A stretch of DNA of 64,000 bases. Origin: Paramecium octaurelia. Its lineage: Eukaryota > Ciliophora > Oligohymenophorea > Peniculida > Parameciidae. Where the stretch lies: NCBI GenBank assembly GCA_905182995.1, contig CAJJDP010000162.1:68662-132661 (forward strand). The letters run 5' to 3'. A model generated the notes under the pieces. That model saw only the letters and a list, made by a program, of their open reading frames with translations. It ran no database searches and was not told the DNA's origin. This document shows positions 48,898 to 60,560 of this stretch, piece by piece. Each line of letters opens with the position of its first letter. The first letter of the stretch is position 1. The position numbers and the translations under genes were made by a program.

Positions 48898-51057
48898 TCA
48901 TTATTATTATTATTTCTTTAATGTCTCTAAATATTGATTATGAATCTTATTTTGTTTTTCCCATAGTTCCTAAACAACCTTTTTCTATTTTTTGGATAAT
49001 TCATTTCCCTCCTTATCTTTAACTGGTATGCCTTTTTCATCAAACTCTGAGTATTTATCTACTTAAGATAGGAACATGTCTTTGGGATGAATCTTTGCCT
49101 TTTCTAATTTCTCTAACTCCTCTTATTTCTTTTTCTCTTCTTCCTTCTTCTTAATCAATTCTTTTTGTTGAATCAATTTTTATTATTGTTCTTTCTCCAA
49201 TTTCAATTCCTTTGGATCATATTATTTCCAAATGGATGGCTTATTATATTATGTAATATTATACTTGATCTTTATCTTTATCTTCTATCTTAATTCCTAA
49301 CTCAAATAATTATTCGTCTCTCAGTTTGTCACATAATGAAAACAATTGCTATTTATTCTTTTCTTAAGAAGCAGCCAAGACCTGTTATTAAAATTGGTTG
49401 ATGTAATCCACAATTCCATTTGATAAGTTCTTCTCATACTAGAATTGCTTCAAAGTGACTATATTTGAAATTGCTTCAAACTCCCCCTTCCTAGCAGCCA
49501 ATTTCACTTAGTCTCTAATGGAGCATACTTCAGCCATTATTGACTTGATTTCTGTCTAATTATTATTTTAGATTAAATAATTGAGTCCTAATAACTAAAT
49601 TCATTAACAAATATAGTACTCCCAAAATAAAATCGACATATTGAACAACACTTTGAACTAATGGGGCTTTGACTGTTTTGCCTGCGATTTGTACATTAAC
49701 TTAGTTAATTAATTTGTCAATTGCATCTACAACAGTTGGGAAATCAAAATTCTTAAGCAAAGCTGCATGGACAATTTATTTAGTATTTCTTAGTAAATTA
49801 CTGATTTAAAAGTCATTTTAAGTCCACTTCTAAGGACCTGTGACTTCGGATTCTCTCAAATAGATCTTAGTATTTTGGAAGAATTCTTGATAAGCCTTGT
49901 CTTTTGAAATAGCCTATTCAACTTGCTCTTCAGAATAGTTCATCACTGCATCATATTGATGGATTGCAAAATTTAATCTGATCTATCGAGGAGTATATCT
50001 CTTGAGGACTTCCTCAATGGTGAGGAAATTCTTAAGAGATTTAGACATTTTACGATCAGCTATATTAAGATGACCAAGATGAATAAAATAATTGATCCAT
50101 TGATCGCAATTGAAACATGCCTCAGCTTGTGCAAGAGAGTTATCATGATGAGGGAATATCAAATCAATGCCACCTGCATGCAAATCAATAGGATTGCCCA
50201 AAATAGCACTAGCCATAACTGAGCATTCAATGTGCCATCCTGGTCTACCTTCTCCCCATGGACTAGGCCATTTGGGTTCCTCTGGTTTGCTGGCCTTCCA
50301 TAAAGCAAAATCATTGGGACTTCTTTTTTCTGATTATTTGTTGGCTTATGATTCCCCTTCACCCTCTTGTAATAAATCAGCATTCATCTCTGGTCTCATT
50401 TTAGGATATGTATGCTGCAATATAAAATGAAATATTTACTCCATCAGCCAAATATTTATGAACATCGAAATACACACTTCCATTACTCTCGTAAGCATAT
50501 CCATTAGCAATAATCTTCTCAATGAATGTCACAATCTCTGGAACATAATCGCTGACTCTAGTTATTACATCAGGCAATTCTATATTGAGTGCTTCCATGG
50601 CGGAAAAGAAGTCCTTCTCCCAAACCTTTGTGAATTCAAGAAAGTCTTATTTGGCTTATTTTGCTCCGTTAATAATTTTATCATCTATGTCTGTGATATT
50701 CATAACACTCAAAAGATCATAATTAAAGTAATCTCTTAAGGTTCTTCTTATTACATCAATTCCCAAATATGTTCTATAAACTATCAATTATAGCATTACC
50801 TTGCATGGCCCAAATGGGAGTTGCTGTAGACTGTGGGACCACAATAATAAAAGCTTGCATTTAAAACCTATACCATACTTCACTTATCTGCCATTTATAG
50901 GAATGAATGGGACTAATTCACTTCCCTTCAAAGAATTGGCAAGTTTCAAGCCTGTTACGTAAGAGTCCTCTTTAATTGATGGCTGCTTGTAGTGAGCAAA
51001 TAAATCTTTTTATTGTTGCATAAATTAATTAATGGTTCTTGTTGCAAATTTAATCAT
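48898..51057 (-). CDS. CARS1: Cysteinyl-tRNA synthetase
   Basis: ATG 51057 to TGA 48898. The class I catalytic core is complete: [17 protein letters not shown] (HIGH motif as HLGH), [52 protein letters not shown] with the Cys/His zinc site around CFNCDQW and FIHLGHL, and KMSKSLKNF. The C-terminal part is helical and ends in a Lys/Glu-rich extension of eukaryotic cytosolic CysRS ([39 protein letters not shown]). No mitochondrial presequence is obvious, so I assign it to the cytosol. Multiple introns (25-30 nt) interrupt it, including around 50803-50778 and 50433-50409. Confidence 0.9.
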
Positions 51058-51382
51058 TTATAAAAGAATTAAAAAATACATTTAAATCACTTTATACTGA
51101 TTTAATCTAAAAAATCAACTGCATTAAATTCTTATATTCATAATTTTTAATTTAATAAAGTTACTCATTCCATTCCCAATTAATACGCTATAAAAATGGT
51201 AAATAATAAGTCATTTGATTTATGAATATTAATCCACCAAACGATAAAAAAAATAATTAATTATAATAATGGACATAGAACTACTCACCTTTTAACAAGT
51301 TGGCTTCTACTCAGCCTTTTAATAAAGAAATCAAAAGTCAAGCATGGATATCTTAATAAAACAGAGCAATTTCATATGCCAT

Positions 51383-54300
51383 TCAATATGCATCTATCAA
51401 ATCATAAAGCTTGTTTTATTCTTAGCATGTTACCAACAAACTCTTGCATCTCCTCTGCGCAATGTTATTTTTTTCACTTTCATTCATGATGTTATTAGCT
51501 TTCTCTTCTACATGATTCTTGAGTAACAAAATTTGTAAATAAATTTAGTGCTTTGACCAACAAATTTAGTTACTCAGAACTATTTAAAGAAGAAGATTAA
51601 GTTGTAAACATTTTTGAGTTGAATCACAGCTTAATCTTTTTGACTCTTTAGGAACTTCTTTCATTTTTTAGACCTTTAAATGGAGTCGTTCTCCTGTACT
51701 AGATCTAATAAAAGTTGTTTAGGTATCCTCTAGCTATTATCAGAATGCTGTATTACTTCAATTCTGTTTATTACTTCATTTAATTGTAAAACAGTCCTCA
51801 AGAGTATAGTTTTCTAATAATTGAGCAAACCCTAGAATTGGTAATATCCTGGGTGACAACTTTAATTATAATGATTTCTATCGGAATTATTTTAGTTATT
51901 AACAAAACTTTAGGAAAGTAGATTGGATTTAGATTTTAAAATAGATTATAACAAAGTATATCAAATAAATTTACTGAAATTAAGTTTTAAGATTTGAACT
52001 AATCTTTCAAGGGTTGTAATTTAGATTGGTATTGTTGCAACTCAATTTTAGCCCTATTTGTTATGAATAAATTAATGATGCCGATACAATTATCCAATTA
52101 CCTTGTCATTAAAAACATTTGTTTCATTCTTAGTGTTGCAAATAATGGTTATTCTAAGATCTTCGATGTCCCCTGTGTAGGAATGAACTAGAATGGAATG
52201 CAAAGACAAATATTCAAACAGAGCTTGAAACTTTATGATTAATATATTTATAAACTAACATTGATGATAGAGATAAATCTGCAAATGAATTTTAAGGAAT
52301 CCATTTGGATTTATCTATTCTTAGTTTCATATCCCTTAGAATTTTAAGTTCATCCATTTCATACTAAAAACTGTTTTGATAAATTAATTAAAATTTTATC
52401 ATTTTTTTCTTTACGAATCAATAAGAGTGATGGACTTTTTATATGGTATTGACAACTTTTCTTATGGTTTCTAAATTGTATTAGAACTTCTCTAAGTTTC
52501 AATAGGATCTGCTGTGGGCTTTATAAAGATTTTGGGTCTCAATAACCAAATTTTGTATATCCAATTGAAACACTAATCCAGTGTGGGTTGATCTTAAGAT
52601 TTCTAATTCTTGTATTTTAGATTGACAAATTACCATACCTAATTATAAAATGAATTATTACAAGAAAACTGTCCATACTTAAGAATTATTCTTATTAGTC
52701 CCAACGAGATTCAATTTTCATAGTTCCTTATTACCATAAATAACAACAACTCATCCATTTACTATACTCCTTTTCTGCATAGAATTGAATAGCAATATAC
52801 ATAATTTTGCTAAGTTTTATGGTTGTTGAACTGATTTGGAGAATTTACTCGTACAATTATTACCCCAATGTTACTTCAGATCTAAAATCATACATTATAA
52901 TTATACCCTGCAACTGGAATTTCTTAAGTCAAGTCTATATTGTGTCCAGCACTTTTCTCCTAATTTAAAATAATGCTTGTCCTTTTATTAACTGTTGAAT
53001 TTTGAGATTGATCTAAGTGTTTGTATTGATTTTCAATGGCTCTACATAATTTAATGGCTTCCAGAATCACAATATGACTAACTGGGTTTGGTTTACCTAT
53101 TCCCAATATCAATTTGGTGATATTGATTATATCATCATCAGTTGTTTTGATTAGATCTTTAAGAAAGTGTGCCTTATTGAAATCTATTTCTATGAATTGC
53201 ATAAACAATTCTGGCCCTGACATATTGGGATTTGAATGTATATTTTACACTAAGAAAGATAAGAAATCACTAGGAGTTGTTTTCTAGTCTTTGGCTCTAA
53301 TTTACAAGAGAAATATAATAGGATTAACCAGCAAATAATCATCATAAAATCCTGGATAATCTAAGAGATTTAATTCTTCATATGTGAATTCAGTGAAGGA
53401 TTTCTAATCTTTTCTCTTGAGAAGACTTGCCAGATTTTTAACAGAAGTGCTAACTTATTTTTGTTAATCATTCATATTTTTTTAAAATACATTGAATTGA
53501 AAATCCATTTCTTTTAAATCCAAATTAATTTTTCTAATTTCTCCTTCTGCATTATCTAAGTTTTTTAAGTCCTCTAGTTTTGTCTCCAATTCAGAATACA
53601 TTTGAAGCCATTTCAAATTCTCTTCCTTGAGATGAAGGTTCTTTTTCTATTCTACTGCTACTCTCAATTGATGTCCTTTTACTTTTTGAATGTATTTCTC
53701 TCTTAATGCATCCAAACTGAACTAACAATCCTTTAATTATGATTCTACTGCTCCTACTTGAATATCCAACAAGGCTTTGTACCTGGTCTATGACCATTGA
53801 GTATTAAGATCAAGGAGTACTACCCAAAATTTCCATAACTATTCGATGAATACTGCAAGAGTTTTATCGTCAATAATTTTGATCAATGTTGTAATAAAGT
53901 CATCCATAATATTAATTGCCTTGATGAAAAAATCAAATCTAAAATTGTCTGTAATGTTTCTTTCCTTCTTTTCCTTAATCCCAATTTGATCTTTATCAGT
54001 CATGGTTTCATATAAAAATAGTTCCTACATTACATTTTTATCGAGATTTATCAGTGTTTCATACATTTTAAAGAGCAAATTCGGATGCTTGTCATAAAGA
54101 CTCATTCCGTGACTCAATTGTTGTGTTTCATAAAAGTTGATATTGAGATGATTAATTACAGTAGGAGCAACTAATTTGGCCTCCTTCACAATTTTATCAT
54201 GATTATTGGACATATAGGACTCCTCTATGTATCTTTAATAGATTTGCAAGGGTATTTTGGATTGTGTTTAATTTTCAATGGTTCTACTAGTATTCGTATA

Positions 54301-54456
54301 GCATTTTCTAGATGAGGATCCAATTTAAGCACTCTTGATCCTGTGACTGGTTTCTGTGTTTATACGAAGGACAGGCTTTTTGTTTTTGTAAACTCTCTCT
54401 GTGTACTAACTTGCTAAATTGGTGCTCAATGAATAAGCTGATTTGGCTGATTTCAT
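51383..54456 (-). CDS. Large helical/coiled-coil protein, unknown function
   Basis: From ATG 54456 (MKSAKSAYSLSTNLASQYTE) to TGA 51383, about 950 residues with many short introns. Regions include NNHDKIVKEAKLVAPTVINH, DFFIKAINIMDDFITTLIKI, MSGPELFMQFIEIDFNKAHF, NITKLILGIGKPNPVSHIVI and a C-terminal coiled coil (MDELKILRDMKLRIDKSKWI, LFEYLSLHSILVHSYTGDIE, KNHVEEKANNIMNESEKNN). There is no transmembrane segment or recognised domain. A forward-strand frame at 51269-52452 is TGA-free for long stretches but is antisense to this gene. Exact exon borders at 52440-52760 are uncertain. Confidence 0.55.
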
Positions 54457-54609
54457 TATATTATTTTAAAAATAAATTATTTAGTAACATGCAATAAGTG
54501 CATAGACTGCATTTTTGGAGAGAAACTGAGACATCCACAAATAGACTTAAAGCTAACTAGATACCATATAAATAATTTTATAATATTAATAAAGTATTTA
54601 TAGTTAAAA

Positions 54610-57600
54610 ATGAACCCAAAAATGTCAATGGTAATACCGTTGCCGCAACTGAAACCGGAAAACAATGATGAATACGAAAATAGAATCACTTTAAGATTGT
54701 ACATAGAGAAGTTGTTAAATTAAAAAGTTGGAAGGTATGATTGATGTAAAATAGATATCTGGAGATAATTTCAGGTATTGCAAGTTTGGCTAGTGTAGGA
54801 ATATATATAGTTTCAACCTATTTTGATTCAGTGGAGTGGCTAGCTACTTTGGACATAGTGGTTTGTTCTTTATATTTGACTGAATATTTATTGAAATTGT
54901 TTGCTGCTCAACATAGATTGCAATACATTTTTTCTGACTTTGCTATAATTGAGTTGCTGACTTTGTTTCCTCTTTTTACCATTCAATCAGTGGGAAATTG
55001 GAATTATTTGTAAAGACTTATCAACATATCTCGTATTTTGCGGGTATTTCGAGTAGTGAGAATGATCAACAAATTGCAATAGCTATCGGACATCGAATAT
55101 GGAGGAGTGACTAGATAAATATATGTGATATTTTCAACTGTTACGACAATAATTATTGTAACTGCTGGAGTGTTGTACGCATTCGAATTTCCGAAGAGAC
55201 AAGAATTGATAGCGAGGGATCCGAATAAAGGGTGTTCGAATCAGATTGACAAATGCCACTTCCACGAAATGATATACTTCACCATAGTGACACTATCTAC
55301 AGTGGGTTATGGTGATGTAATTCCTTATAGTGAAGAAGGAAGAGTGTGTGTTATAGTGCTGATTATTATCGTGCTTGTGGTCATCCCTAAGCAGATGAAT
55401 GAATTGATTAGATTAATGGGATTGCAGAGTGTTTATGCCAGATCATTTTATAAGCCTAATCACGAGATCCCTCACATAATCATCTGCAGTTATGTGAGTG
55501 TGCCCTCTTTGAAGAATTTCTGCAATGAGTTGTTCCATCAAGATCATGGAGGACAAGACAAAAATGCAATCATTTTGAAACCCTCAATACCCAATACAGA
55601 AATGGAAGACTTCTTGCATAATGAGCGTTACGAGATGTTCCTCATTTATTTGTAAGGAAATCCCATGGTAGAGAGAGATTTGAGAAGAGCTGCTGTTACT
55701 TAAGCCAAGGCTTGTGTTATCCTAACCAATAAATAAATCGTTGATAGTCATTCTGCCGATCATAAGAATATTCTCATTGGCTTGTTGATAAAGAAATATG
55801 TGAATCATTTAACTGGCTATAATATTCGATTATGCATGTAATTGATCAAACCAGAGAGCAAGATGCATTACAAACAATCATTGGGAGTTAAAATGATAAC
55901 TGATTAGATCATTGTGGTTGAAGAATTTAAAATGAACTTGCTGGCCAAATCTTGTTTTTGTCCTGGCATCATTAGTTTATTAGGTAATTTAGTTACTTCT
56001 GTAGGGGAATAAAAGGAGAGCTTGGATTTCGAATGGTTGACTCAATACACTGATGGAATGGGTCATGAAATATATCGGACTGACTTGAGTTCCAAATTTC
56101 AAGGAAAAACATTTAGTGAGGTAGCAGCCATTGTTTACAATGAATTCTCTGGCATACTCTTTGGATTGGAATTAGACTTTGAAAAATAACCCATCATCAG
56201 ACTCAATCCTGGAGTGTACATCATTTCAAATACAAGCAAAGTTCATGCATACATCATCTGTCAAGACAAAAAAGTTGCAGATCTTGTTGCCACCTATGAC
56301 ATGACCACCGAAGAAATCGCCAACTATCATTTCTCCTTGTAACAAAACCCCTCTGAAAAAGACAAACTTAATGAGGAGGAAGATAAAGCAGAAGATCCCT
56401 TACTGTCTGGCAAGGATCAACTTGATGAACAAGATATCACAGAGAAAGATTATCTCCTCCTCAATGAGCCCGTTTCTTTGATGGATGCAACTTCAATATT
56501 CCTATTGGAATAGCCCGAGATCAACAATCATATTGTCGTTTGTGGCATCCACCCTTCCATCTATTATTTTCTGCTTCCCTTGCGAGCCAAGTATTTAAAG
56601 GAAATTCAGTATGTTGTCATCTTAGCGCCTGAAAAACCTACAGAAATCTGGGATTAGATCAATCGATTCCCAAAAGTGAAATTCGTCCAGGGATCTCCAC
56701 TTATCTCTGAGGATTTACAAAGAGCCAGCATCCATTGTGCAGACAAGGCTGTGATATTTGCTCAGAGTTCCGATGCCAATAAAACTGAAAGTGAGGATTT
56801 CTTGGATCAAATGCATGATGCTGAGAGCATCTTCATTTACAAGGCCATCAAGAAAATTAACCCTTCCATCTAAATCATGATTGAATTAGTCTCCAGTTCC
56901 AATATCTAATTCCTTCTTGACAAAGATTACAAATTCCAAAATGATTTCAAATACGAATTGGTAAGTTGTTATCTTAATTAGACTCCTCTACAAGCCTCAG
57001 GAGAAGTCTACATTTCTGCCATGATTGACACTCTCACTTGCCAAGCTTATTACAATCCACACATTGTCACTATACTGTAATAAATTCTCACTGGCATGAG
57101 ATCGTCAAACCCTGTGATCAAAGCCATCTGCGAAGATTTAGACATCAAAGATTCAAATCTCTATCAAGTTCCCGTCCCTGAAGACTATCTAGTAATCTAT
57201 CATTCTTATTTAGAATAAAACCTTCGGTGAACTCTTTAATTATTTGTCTATCGAGAGGCATTTGATTCCTTTGGGCCTTTATAGATTGGCTAAGGCACTC
57301 GATAACAAGCATCCTTATGTTTACACGAATCCTCCAGCTGAGACCACTCTCACTCCAAGGGACAAGGTCTTTGTATTAGCTCATTAATTACCAGCTGATT
57401 TGAGTGGAATACCATTTGACGCTAATTCTGATCCCAAACAACTCAATACTAAAGAGGTCGAAAATAATAAGGCCTTGAACTTTCTCTTAGAAAAGCTGAA
57501 ACAACAAACCTCATCTTAAAATGGCGTTAATAGGGTAGGTGGGTATTTATAGCATTTAATAATTAGCTAAATAAAAAAACGACAAGACTGTCATATTTCA

Positions 57601-57846
57601 AGGTTAATAAATCAAGTAGACAAGAAACATAGAGTCCGAGAACATGAATCTAAGTATTGAATAATCCTATCACAACAAGATTTGGCATCTCTACATGTAT
57701 TGGACTAAGTGAACGAATAAATTTCCATAGTTAAAGAATAAATTAATGATATCAAAAATAGCTTGATCTAGAAGGAGGATGAGATAGTGGAAAAGTGCAG
57801 AAGAGCCATCCGCTACGAATTAGGAACAGTAATTTAATAATAGTGA
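54610..57846 (+). CDS. Slo/BK-family potassium channel
   Basis: ATG 54610. A voltage-sensor-like membrane region (IVVCSLYLTEYLLKLFAAQ; an Arg-rich S4 at ISRILRVFRVVRMINKLQQ) precedes the pore helix and selectivity filter FTIVTLSTVGYGDVIPYSEE and the inner helix VCVIVLIIIVLVVIPKQMNE. Two large cytosolic RCK domains follow (IPHIIICSYVSVPSLKNFCN; HIVVCGIHPSIYYFLLPLRA), as in calcium-gated BK (Slo1) channels. The RCK1 signature EVAAIVYNEFSGILFGLELD is present. No Asp-rich calcium bowl was identified. In Paramecium such channels shape calcium-dependent K currents of the ciliary membrane. The 3' end is unclear: TGA at 57645-57647 or, via an unplaced intron, 57846. Confidence 0.85.
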
Positions 57847-58087
57847 ATACGTTTTTTATTATATAAATATATATATATATATACAATTTCCTATTTATAC
57901 TTAAGCACAATTTGTATATACAAAAACTATATACTTTTTATGAAAATTAAAAAATAACTACTACTCAGAATCATTTAATCCACATATCCTTCAATTAGTC
58001 ATCGAATTAATGCCTTAATTTTTCGGAATAAAATTCTGTTTATAATTTATATATTTTTAAAAAAATGTTATTATTTCACTTAACTTT
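57847..58087. other. AT-rich gap with an (AT)n run
   Basis: A run of alternating A/T occupies about 57861-57883; the rest has no coding frame. Confidence 0.4.
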
Positions 58088-58305
58088 TCATTATGTCCAA
58101 GACACTTACTTCTTATTGAGTAGATAATCGAAAGGGCAAGTGGTTTATATGCATCTTTTCATGATTTTACTAACTGTTATAACATTTGATTTTATTTTAC
58201 CTTCTTATTCAAAACTGTTTGCCTTTTTATTTGGTCTTAAAGGAAATTCTTGTTTAGTAATTACAGATTAGGTTGTCAATTACGATTAGAACCTTGCTAA
58301 TCCAT
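58088..58305 (-). CDS. Tiny hypothetical protein
   Basis: ATG 58305 (MDQQGSN), a 35-nt intron ending AAG, then QFPLRPNKKANSFEQEGKIK and SNVITVSKIMKRCIQTTCPF to TGA 58088: exactly 60 codons. An in-frame ATG at 58339 would add a basic N-terminus (MVITRKFIKTLK). It is basic, with one C-x5-C pair and no recognised family. The frame without intron also stays open far upstream, so this is provisional. Confidence 0.4.
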
Positions 58306-58414
58306 TTTTAAGGTTTTTATGAATTTTCGTGTGATAACCATAGATATTTGAATAAAACTGGATTTTATCGTTTTTTAAGGTGCAAACTCTGAAAAATAAA
58401 ACATAAAATTTTTT

Positions 58415-60498
58415 ATGAAAAACAAGGCTCTTGTCTTAGTTTTATTAGTGTGTGCAGCGGTCTAGGTTGTTGGAGAGCCGGTTGCCGTTGCCTAATCCTT
58501 TGTTGCTAATGACTTTTCTGATGCAGATGGTATAAAATTAAATATTAATTAAATAGGATGGACAGTTGCTGGAGCACCAGCTCATGTTACAGAATGCAGT
58601 GGAGTGAAGATGTTTGGAGGGTTTGGAAAGTTTGGTGCCAGAGCGGTTGCCAGTAAAGTCTTTGAACTTCCCCCCCATTCTTTAATTAATTTAAAACTTT
58701 AATTTTGGAAGTATGATACATATAATATAACTTACTAGGATCGATTCTTGGGACAACGAGGAAGCCTATGTTTTTGTTGATGACTAATTGGCATGGTCGA
58801 GAAAGTTTTAGTACAATGAAGGTGAGGGACAAAAATGCGGTCAAGGAGGTGACTGGAAGGAGATGATTGTTAATCTAAACTTGAATATTAAGCACACCGG
58901 TCCAACAGCAGTTGTTGTCATCACATCCAACTTGAATGAGGCTGCTGATAATGTAAGATACAATTAGAATTCTTTTAGGAATCATGGTCTTTCAGAGACT
59001 TTGTATTGTCTGTAGAGAAATGCCCAAATGGATGTGCCGCTTGCTAGGTTGATGATAAGGCAGAGAATTGCAATTTCTGGTAATCATTTGCGGCCAGTTG
59101 GACAGAATTGAATTCTCTTAAGCTCGGAGCTGATGGTTGGGAGGTTGCTGGTGGATTGGCTCATTCTACATAATGTGGACGTAATTATTTAAATTTTATA
59201 AATTTAGCTGCTGGAATTTTCGGAGGTTATGATAAAATGATGAGGGGAGCAGTTGTCAGCAAAGTTTATTAAGTTAAACCTCATTACAAGCTTAAGCTCA
59301 AGGTTCTTTGGGCTAAGATTGACTCTTGGGATAATGAGGCTGCTTAAATTAAGATCGATGGAAAATTAGTTTGGGAAAGAAGATTCTAGTGGTTCGAGGG
59401 TTATTTTGGTAAGATATGTGGTTGCCCAGTCTTTGAATGGAAATCAATGTTTGTTAGAACAGAAGTAGATGTTGATCATACTGGTGATCAAGTTAAGGTT
59501 TAATTCACTTCAACTCTTGATGAAATTGAAAATGAATCATTCGGTTTGAGAGACTTGTACATCTTCTATGCAGCTTGTGCTGATAACTGTGCCGAATGTA
59601 CAGGACCAAAGGATTCTGATTGCAAAAGTATAATAAAAATATATCAATATAGAGTGTGCCAACAATTGGGCTTTGGTTGGAGGTAAATGTTAAGCTTTAC
59701 CAAACTTTGTTCTTTTGGAATAATCTTTCTTGGAAGATAAATTCACAGGAATCAACGGTTGGGTTCTTACAGGAAATAAGGCAGGAAGAACAGTTGCTGA
59801 ATGCAATGGTAAATCAATGGTTGGAGGTTTTGATATTATGGGTATTGGTGCTAAGGCTACAAAAACATTCGATATCCCACCACACAAGAGACTTAGATTG
59901 CAATCAACAATCTATAAGATTGACTCTTGGGATGGAGAATTCATGATTATCAAGGTCGACGGCACTGATGTATGGAAGACATCTTGGAATCTTTAAACTG
60001 GAGGTGCCAATATCTGTGGATAAGGTATTTGGTGGGATGGTTTCACTAATGTCGATGAAATCTTCAATCATCAAGCTCCAAAGGCTGAAATCATCTTTAC
60101 ATCCACTTTGGATCAAGATGCCATTGATGGTAATACTTTTTAATAATATTTAGAATCATGGGGTTTCAGAGACTTCAAATTATGGTATGAACCAAAGGAA
60201 GCATGTGCAATCTTCTATAGTGAATGCGACTTTAAGGGAGCTTCATTTGAATTTTGCTCCAAATCACCAAACTTCCAGAATGACAACATTCCTCCATAAA
60301 TTAGATCCATCAAGATTCCACCATAAGGAAGAGTTACCTTATATGAAAGCACCGATTACAACGGAAAGAAGGTCACTTATACCACAGATCAAGCTTGCAT
60401 CCAAAACTTTGATGTACTTAATTTTACTATAATATTAGTTTTCATTGATTCAAATGAGTGGACATATTGAAGGCGGTTGGATTGAAGTAGAGTAATGA
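58415..60498 (+). CDS. Secreted triple-repeat protein with C-terminal beta-gamma-crystallin domain (Grt1-like)
   Basis: A signal peptide (MKNKALVLVLLVCAAVQVVG) is followed by three diverged copies of a domain of about 170 residues. Each has D-G-W-x-V-(A/T)-G near its start, FGGF/FGGYDKM/VGGFDIM, a lipocalin-like K-V/F-(E/Y)-x-P-P-H-x-x-L, I-D-S-W-D-x-E and S-x-F-R-D/G-L-R-D near its end. Cys-rich links (CPNGCAACQVDDKAENC; CADNCAECTGPKDSDC) separate them. The last 85 residues form a beta-gamma-crystallin-like domain (ACAIFYSECDFKGASFEFCS; RVTLYESTDYNGKKVTYTTD). This arrangement matches Tetrahymena Grt1p/Igr1-type granule proteins, so a trichocyst cargo or tip role is likely. The last intron (25 nt, about 60413-60437) sets the end at 60498. 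Confidence 0.75.
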
Positions 60499-60560
60499 TC
60501 TAATATATGCATAAAGATCTAATTATAACATAATTTCAAAAATATATATATATAGCAATA

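Noticed and set aside
50167-50430. Plus-strand 87-codon frame
   Set aside because: It is antisense to the catalytic core of cysteinyl-tRNA synthetase.
51269-52452. Long plus-strand frame that looks like a multi-pass membrane protein
   Set aside because: The opposite strand carries charged, helix-rich coding sequence in spliced exons of the 51383-54456 gene. The hydrophobic forward reading is its antisense shadow, helped by the scarcity of TGA.
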